The position numbers and the translations under genes were made by a program. From [Phialemoniopsis] sp. UDSM-2020 (Eukaryota > Ascomycota > Sordariomycetes > Thyridiales > Thyridiaceae), in NCBI GenBank assembly GCA_018873225.1, contig JAEILZ010000002.1, positions 1,798,001 through 1,862,000 on the forward strand: DNA of 64,000 bases. Reading direction: 5' to 3'. How positions within the stretch are numbered: the stretch's first letter is position 1; the number at the start of each line of letters is the position of its first letter. A model generated the notes under the pieces. It was given only the letters and a program-made list of their open reading frames with translations, was not told where the DNA came from and did no database searches. Below, piece by piece: positions 56,976 through 64,000 of the stretch.

Positions 56976-59900
56976 ATGTCCATCACAAATGGCCAGCCTG
57001 GCTGGCCCCCGCCCGCGACCATCGCTGCGAACGGAAACAAGATGTTTTCCAATGTTGACGATGCACCGGCGCGAACCCAGACGCCTGTCGATAACACCTC
57101 GACATTGATGCCTGAGGCATCAGATATTGAGGAAGACAACCGTCGCGATCTCTTCGCAGAGCTGTTTCGCAAGTCCGAGTCGCGCGTAGCGTTGCTCTTC
57201 AAAGACGATGGTAGTTACAACCATTCCGCGATCGAATCGCTTCGCCGCCAGCCGACCCTTCCAGCCGCCCTCCTACCCGCGACAGACCACACTCCGATTC
57301 AGGAGCCGCCCCTCAAGAAGGCCAAACGCGTTATCGATGAGGATGACTACGGCGATGATGACGAGGACGAAGAAGAAGAAGAAGAAACCCAAGCGTCTCC
57401 TTCCAAGTCCAAGGATGCGCCAGGTGGCCAGCCTCAACAGTTGCTCTCCCCGTCCAAGTCCGGGAGCTCTCCGGTCCACTCGGTCTCTTCCCCCGGCAAG
57501 CATGCCGGCAAGTCAAAAGAGGATGGCGCACAAGACCATGCAAAGTCCTCCGAAGATACACGCAAGGAGCTGGAAGAAGCGCGCAACGCGACTGAGGAGG
57601 CGGCCAAGCGCAGCTTCCACACCCTCATCTACACTCTTGAGAATGACAAGACGGCCATGCTCGAGCAACAACAACTGGAAGAATCGGAAAAGCAATTGCA
57701 AGCCGAAATGGAAAGGAACAATACCAACCCTACTAGCAATGGCCAGGCCGAGAACCACGGCTCGCTCAGCAATGCCAACCTCGGTGCCTCCAGTTTGACA
57801 TTAAAACACCTCATTGCGCGAATCGACCTCAAGCGCAGCCAGGTCAAGGCCTCGGATGCCGAGCTGCGATCTCTCATGAACGAAGTGCGCAAGAACAGGA
57901 GCAAATGGGCTAGTGAAGAGAATGTCGGCCAAGAGGAACTCTACGAGGCGCTCGAGAAGGTACTCAGCGAACTAAAAGCACACACCGAATACTCGACACC
58001 CTTTCTCCAAAGAGTCAACAAGCGAGACGCCCCAGACTACCATGTACTCATCAAGAACCCTATGGACCTTGGGTCTATGACCAAGAAGCTGAAGAGTTTG
58101 ACGTACAAGTCCAAGGCTGACTTCGTCGCGGATCTCAATCTGATCTGGGACAACTGTTTGAAATACAACCAGGAGATGTCCCATCCTCTACGCCGGATGG
58201 CCAATGGCATGAGGAAAGAGGCGGAGAAACTGATTCCCTTGATCCCGGATCTGGTGATCAGGCCTCGTGCCGAAGTGGAGGCCGAAGAACGCCGGAAGCA
58301 GAATGGCGGAGACGATGACGGCGGCGACGACAGCGATGACGAGCCCATTATGTCCTCAAGAGGCAGGAAAGCTGGCGCCAAGGGTGCCACCAAGTCTAGA
58401 AAGGCCCCAAGCGACAACAAGGAGAGCACCCCGAGCATCGAGCAAAAACCTGTTCTTCAACTCAACGGTCTGCTTGCAAAGGGCAGGGAAGGCTCTGAAG
58501 TTGGCGAGGGAAGCAACGGCTTTGCGACGCCCCCTGTCGCCGGGTCTATCACACCTAGTGGACTGAATGGCATATCAGGTATTGCAAGCAATGCTGATGC
58601 CATGGACATTGACGGACCGTCCCTCGATGGAATGGCGCTGGGCCAAGCTCTTGGCGAAGCAGCTGAGCAAGCCCATGAAAGCGAAGAATACAAGATCTGG
58701 AAGCAGGTCACCAAGAAGGATCGAGCTCTGGTTGCAAAAGAGCGCTTTCAGCTTTTCAAAAACAACAAGCTCAATGTCGACGAGCCCGCCCTTTTGAGGA
58801 CAAAGGCCGGCATGCGACGCTACTTGAAAGGTCAGAAACAGGCCGAGGCCAGCGGCATTTTCAGCGCTAGCCAGGCAGACTCATCTGTCATCGCTGCCAA
58901 AGAAGCTGCCAAGATGGCCGAAACCCTAGCAGAAGGTATGGAGGACGAGGTCGAGAAAGTCATACCCGACTACTACGAGCCGCAGTCTCTCATCCCAGAT
59001 ATACCGGCCAAGCTTCAGTGGATCGAAGACGGCGAGGGCCACGTCATCAACCAGCACGAGGAGTTCCTTAAGCTGGTGCCTGAAGGCCACTTCATTGCCC
59101 CTCCAAGCAAGTTCGCGAAGAAGATTGAGGCCAATATGCGGCAGATGCAGGAGACTCGCAAACTGTGCTCCAAGATTGGCGTGATCAAGCAAATGCAAAT
59201 CCAGACACAGGTATGAAATACTCAAGAATGCTCACCGGGCGCGCAACCCTCTTCAACTCATTGCTTTTGAAACTAACGTCAATCAGGTTTATACGAATCA
59301 GTTTGCCAAGTATAATCCCGAGCCCTTCATGGAGCAGGATGTAGAACGGCTTTTCATCTCCGGGGAAGGACCTGTGATGGCTGGGGAAGTATGCCGATCT
59401 GCCATGCAGCGATCCGTTGCCAAGATTTTCTATCATGCGGGCTTTGAAGAGCTTCAGCCATCTGCCTTGGATACTATCACCGATATCGCAGGTGACTACT
59501 TTACCAAGCTCGTCCGGACCTTCAACATCTATCGCGAAGCAGAGAAGAAGGATGCCACGGGCGTCTATGCAGAACGCGGGTCGCAATTCCAGCCCAGGTT
59601 CACGCCCGAAGAAGTCGTTCTCCACACGCTGAGCGAGAATGGCCACGATGTCGACTCCCTGGAAAGCTACGCCAAGGATGAAATTGATAGGCTCAGCAGT
59701 AAACTGGGCGCGATTCACGAACGCATGAAGTCGCATCTAGCAGAGCTTCTACGGCCAGCCTTGACCGATGCAGGTCCAGATGGCGCAGGTGCTTTCAAGG
59801 ATGGCAGCGAGCAGTTTGTGGGCGGTGACTTCGCGGAGGAGCTTGGCGAGGACTTCTTTGGCTTCAAGGCTCTTGGCCTCGACAAGGAGATGGGTCTCGA

Positions 59901-60489
59901 CATGATGTCCGTGCCGCTGCACCTTTTGCAGAGCCGTGTCAGGAATCAATTCCAGATGCAGTCGCAGACCAGCGGGCCGGCCATAGAGGATATTTTCGAG
60001 GCCCTGGCGCCTGCTGAGCCTGTCACCAAGGAGAACATTCAAGACGAGATCGGCCTTGTCAAGAACTTCTTCCTGGCTAAATTGCATGCTAACGGTGACC
60101 AGCCGCTGGTTGAAGACGAGGACCTGCCGGTCAAACAGAGGCGGCCTCGGCCACGGCTCGGCGCCACAGGCAAGATTGTCTCACCCCAGAAGCGACCTCC
60201 TAAGGAGCAGATTGCGATGGCGAAGAAGAGGAAGAAGCTCGAAATGCAGGCCGCCGCTGCCGCTGCCGCTGGCAAGGACGGCAGTAACAACAGCCCGGAG
60301 AAGCCATCGCCAGCAAAGAGGCTCAAGAGTATCTCGCTAGCCAATGGCACGGGGCCGAGCGCAGTGCCGGCGCTACCCGCAGCACCGGCCATGGAGCGGA
60401 TGGAGAGCATGCAAAGTATGGGGAACGCGAGCCAGACGGACAAGGACGACACCGTTGGCATGATGAGTCCCGAGAGCCTGCAACCATAG
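56976..60489 (+). CDS. spt7: SAGA complex subunit Spt7 (bromodomain plus histone fold)
   Basis: Two exons, 56976-59210 and 59287-60489, with a 76-base intron, encode 1145 residues. The N-terminal 325 residues are charged, with a long Asp/Glu run. A bromodomain covers about residues 330-415, with [18 protein letters not shown] and the acetyl-lysine-binding Asn398 in KYNQ. A middle region, [20 protein letters not shown], and the [14 protein letters not shown] block are typical of Spt7. A histone-fold helix bundle lies at about 780-835 ([20 protein letters not shown]). Spt7 is the scaffold of the SAGA coactivator, pairing with Ada1 through the histone fold. The annotated stop is TAG at 60487-60489, but the frame stays open afterwards (see findings), so the C-terminus is uncertain. 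Confidence 0.94.
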
Positions 60490-62053
60490 AGTGCTTCGGG
60501 CGCGAGGAAGCCGCCGAACAAGAAGAACCGGCCGAGGGAGGGCAAACAGCCCAAGAAGGCTGGGAAGTCATGGATGAAAAGTAGAGGCTCGTCGGTCAGG
60601 CCTATAGTGATCGATTGATCGATGTGGTGGAGTCAACAAGGAAGCACTCGCCTGCATTTATTCGGATATTGTTATTGGATGGTCTGTCGTCACTGCTCGG
60701 TGAAAGGGGCAGACATCAAAGAGGAACTCTCGCCGGAGGGAGTCAGGCGTGTCGCACGCCACCCGGACTTCCAGGCTCGAGAAGACGTGGATATACCCCC
60801 TTCACACATGAAGAAAAAGCATCCTGTTGTTTTTTGCGTTTGATTTTCTCGCATCGTTTTTGCGACCAGTCCTGTGCGTGTTTGGGCCAATGGAGGAGCT
60901 TTGTTGCTTATGACGAACCTGTCTCGGGTGCCAACTGCACCGTGTCGTCGATCGAGCAGTCGGCAAAGCAACAATCGGACAACGGTCGCACCCCTACATC
61001 ACACAGCGGCAATGCGAGTACTTGACATATTAGAGAGAGAGAGAGATCAAGGACGGAAAGAGTACGCGGGGAAGGGAGAAGACACAGCGGGATCAAATGT
61101 TTACCAGTGGTTTTCTTCATGCCAAGATTATTGTACCATAGAGGAGAGAAAACCATCGTCACGCGCATCGCTATAACTTTTTTTCTTCTATTCCCTTTGT
61201 TTTCACTTCTAGTGTTTGCGCGACTACAGCCCAGCTCGCTGATGGTCTTTGGCCTTGAGGAAAGGTCCGGCAGGACACTGGTGTTTCGACTTTTGCATGA
61301 ACTGGGCGGGGAAACTGGGGAAGTAGGGAGAGGAGGAGGACCAGGAACAGATGTCGCGACAACTCGCGAGTCTCAAAGTGGAGGTTGCTTAGCCAAGACT
61401 TGCGATCGGCTGCTGGCCATGGCAAGGCCCTTGCTTTGCTAAAGACTAGGAAACGGCCTTGATGTACACTTGCAGGCCTTGCTTACGAGACAACTTGGTG
61501 AAGGAATCGGAGATGTTTAGAGAGACGACATGCGTCGTCGTTGACGAAGTATAGGCAATTCACGCCGTTGACATGATATGCTTTCCCTGCTTGCGTGAGA
61601 TACATACATCGAGCTCTATGGTCACTGAATATGATGATGGTGGTGGCAGAGTCAAGGTGTTTGTATGTGTCCCAAAGAAAGGACCGTGGTATAAATTTTC
61701 TCATGTTTTGCGTTAGGTATATAAAGCGCGGCAAATCATCCCAAAACCGGTGATATCATCTTCCCAACCGCGTTGAAGCAGTCCAGTACCAAACTCCTCA
61801 CTGTAAGTTTTCCCGATACGCACGTATATCATTTATCTTTTCAATCGATTGCAACGCCTGATGAAATGCATGCAATTCTTCCCACGATGTCCTTACCGCG
61901 GAAAGATTTCGAGACCCAATGGTTGAGATATTGGGTCGCCTCGTACAGTAGATTTCCTCCGCTTTTTCTATGTTGAAAAGGTGGTCTTCCCTGGCAGCCC
62001 GTGGACTGCACCAACATAGTTTGCCCCCGGGCGTGGCATCCATGGTTGATTAT
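60490..62053. other. Convergent region between spt7 and the serine hydroxymethyltransferase gene
   Basis: This 1.56-kb stretch lies between two convergent stop codons. The first 126 bases are an open continuation of the spt7 frame. A short GA repeat lies near 61032-61046. No separate gene is supported. Confidence 0.55.
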
Positions 62054-63636
62054 TTAGATGCCGGCCTCGTACCTCCAGCCCTCGACGGGGAGGGGGAAGG
62101 TGATGCACCACTCGGAGATCTCCTTCTTGAGGTCGTTGATCTTGGAGACGGAGCCGCTGGCAACCTTGGCCTTGAAGTCCTTGAGCTTGTTGGCCTCCTT
62201 GGGCAGAGCATCCTGGACCTCACGGCAGATCTTGATAGACTGGTCGATGTAGTCACCGACACGCTCAAAGTCCTTCTCGGAGAAGCCACGGCTGGTCATG
62301 GCAGGGGTACCGATACGGATACCACAGGGGGTGAGGGCGCTCTTGTCGCCGGGAATGCTGTTCTTGTTGCAGGCAATGTTGATCTGCTCCAGAACGGCCT
62401 CAACACGGGCACCGTCCAGGCTGAAGGGGCGGAGGTTGAGGAGAACCATGTGGGAGTCAGTGCCGTCGGAGACCAGAGTGTAGTTCAGGGACTTGAACTT
62501 GTTCTCGAGGGTCTTGGCGTTGGCAACAACCTGCTTCTGGTAGTCCTTGAACTCGGGGGTGGCAGCCTGCTTCAGGGCAACGGCCAGACCGGTAATGGTG
62601 TGGTTGTGGGGGCCACCCTGGTGGCCAGGGAAGACGGAGAAGTTGATGGGGCCCTCAAGGTCATACATGACCTCCTTGCCGGTCTTGGCGTCGACGGAGC
62701 GGACACCCTTGCGGAAGAAGATGATGGCGCCACGGGGACCACGGAGAGACTTGTGGCTGGTGGTGGTGACAATGTCGGCGTACTCGAAGGGGGACTTGAT
62801 CACCTCGGCGGCAATCAGACCAGCAATGTGGGCCATGTCGGCGAGCAGGTAGGCACCAACGGAGTCGGCGATCTTGCGCATGCGGGCATAGTCGATCTCA
62901 CGGCAGTAGGCGGAGGTACCGGCAACGAGGACCTTGGGGCGGAAGAGCTGGGCATCCTTCTCAAGCTCGTCGTAGTCGATGATGCCAGTGGCGTCGTTCA
63001 CCCGGTAGGGCATAGTCTCGAAGTAGGTAGAGACAGCAGAGATCCTGTGTGGCGGCCATGTAAGCAAGCTGCCTGTGGGTATTGGGGATAATGGACTGCT
63101 TCAAACTCACTTCTTGGCAGGAGTCTGGTAGCCGTGGCTCAAGTGACCACCGTGGGGCAGGTCAAGGCCCATGATACGGCCGTGAGGAGGCATAAGAGCC
63201 TGGTAGACCTGGAGGTTGGCAGGGCTGCCGCTGAGAGTCTGAACGTTGCAACCCCACTTGGCGGAGTCGAGGTGGAAGGCCTCGAGAGCACGCTTCTGGC
63301 ACAGAAGCTCGATCTCGTCGATGTGCTGGTTGCCACCGTAGTAGCGGGCGCCGGGGTAGCCCTCGGAGTACTTGTTGGACATGGGGGAGCCGACGGCATC
63401 GAAGACGGCGCGGGAGGTGACGTTCTCGGAGGCGATGAGGATGATGGACTCGCGCTGGCGCTGAATCTCCTTCTTCTATAGTCATGGCCGATGTGTTAGC
63501 TTCAAATGAACAAGCCAGAGAGACGATTGATGGTACGAACCATGATCTCAGCGACCTCGGGGTCCGAGGCAACGAGGGACTTCTCGAGCATGTCCCGGTG
63601 GCTCTGGGACAGAGCATAGGTGCTGTTGGCTGCCAT
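62054..63636 (-). CDS. shm2: Serine hydroxymethyltransferase, cytosolic
   Basis: Three exons, 63636-63541, 63475-63111 and 63044-62054, with introns of 65 and 66 bases, encode 483 residues, the usual cytosolic length. The enzyme interconverts serine and glycine while loading a one-carbon unit onto tetrahydrofolate. The pyridoxal-phosphate lysine is K252 in [13 protein letters not shown]. Other family blocks are [63 protein letters not shown] and [19 protein letters not shown]. The N-terminus [13 protein letters not shown] lacks an import presequence, which argues for the cytosolic rather than the mitochondrial isozyme. Codon use is strongly biased toward C-ending codons, as expected for a highly expressed gene. 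Confidence 0.97.
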
Positions 63637-64000
63637 GGCTGTGGTTGTGGGAGGGATTGGAAGAGTATAGGAGAGGAAGTAAAGATGACAATTGATCAAT
63701 TGATCGGATGGGATGGGATGCTTTGAGGGGGGGAGCCAAATCTCTGAGGGAAGGGAGAAGAGAAAGAGTTGAGCTGAGACTTATACTCCCGTCAGAAGGA
63801 AAAAATTCTTAGCGGTGACTCGAATTTTTGGAGGGGTGGTGTGGCGGTTTGGCGCTACTGGAGGAGGAGGGACCAGACCCAGGACCCCAACTGCGCCCAT
63901 CAATGGGTCAAATCGTTGATGCTCACTAAAACACTAGCCCTGAAGGGGATGGCGGGGCAGCTGCTACACTGCGATTGAGAGCGTTGGTGGGGGGAATAGC
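63637..64000. promoter_or_regulatory. Promoter region of serine hydroxymethyltransferase
   Basis: These 364 bases precede the minus-strand start codon. A TGACTC element lies at 63816-63821, 180 bases before the ATG. TGACTC is the core recognised by Gcn4/CPC1-type amino-acid-starvation regulators; a single copy without the full palindrome is weak evidence. Confidence 0.35.

Noticed and set aside
61970..63091. 373-codon plus-strand frame opposite serine hydroxymethyltransferase
   Set aside because: It is rich in Gly/Val/Leu/Asp as expected from antisense reading of a highly codon-biased gene; the minus strand is an unmistakable enzyme.

Overview
This window is nuclear DNA from a filamentous ascomycete (Pezizomycotina), most likely a sordariomycete. 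Most genes are broken by short spliceosomal introns of about 44 to 252 bases with GT..AG ends. The gene set is fungal throughout: inositol phosphorylceramide synthase, Grc3, Spt7, a Nab3-type RNA-binding protein, RPA34.5, Fmp25 and a Ymc1-type carrier. Class placement rests on remembered protein similarity, not on a search. I joined exons by hand; every multi-exon model below keeps an open frame and totals a multiple of three. I support 22 protein-coding genes and two weak extra candidates. I found no tRNA, rRNA, CRISPR array, virus, toxin gene or intact transposon.

Layout. 1-5 kb: the 3' end of a Sec14 lipid-transfer gene facing the kinetochore gene mis14, then an uncharacterised small protein. 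4.9-9.3 kb: the proteasome ATPase rpt3 converging on a folliculin/Lst7 gene. 9.3-14.9 kb: gene-poor. 14.9-20 kb: a protein tyrosine phosphatase and fmp25, the latter divergent from cog3. 20.4-30 kb: cog3, a ymc1-type carrier, a RINT1/Tip20 tethering protein and a leucine-rich-repeat protein. 30.5-38.4 kb: grc3 and rpa34 fired from one 581-base divergent promoter, then aur1. 38.4-44 kb: a second gene-poor block. 44-50.4 kb: a CaMK, a GGQ-domain mitochondrial hydrolase and a nab3-like gene. 50.8-64 kb: a LETM1-family protein, a ferric-reductase-family oxidoreductase, a VanZ-like membrane protein, spt7 and cytosolic serine hydroxymethyltransferase.

The genes are mostly housekeeping. There is no gene cluster of the secondary-metabolite or defence type. 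Some neighbours do share a process: Grc3 (pre-rRNA ITS2 processing) with RPA34.5 (RNA polymerase I), and COG3 with the Dsl1-type tether (both Golgi/ER retrograde tethering), though the latter two are separated by the carrier gene. Sec14 and Aur1 both act in Golgi lipid metabolism but lie 36 kb apart.

The points most worth checking are an open, strongly basic frame after the spt7 stop codon together with an overlapping possible intron; the anticodon-binding-like domain in the Nab3 homologue; the shared grc3/rpa34 promoter; an optional in-frame intron at the rpa34 start; a uORF and hexanucleotide repeat in front of the reductase; and the two 5.6-kb gene-poor blocks.
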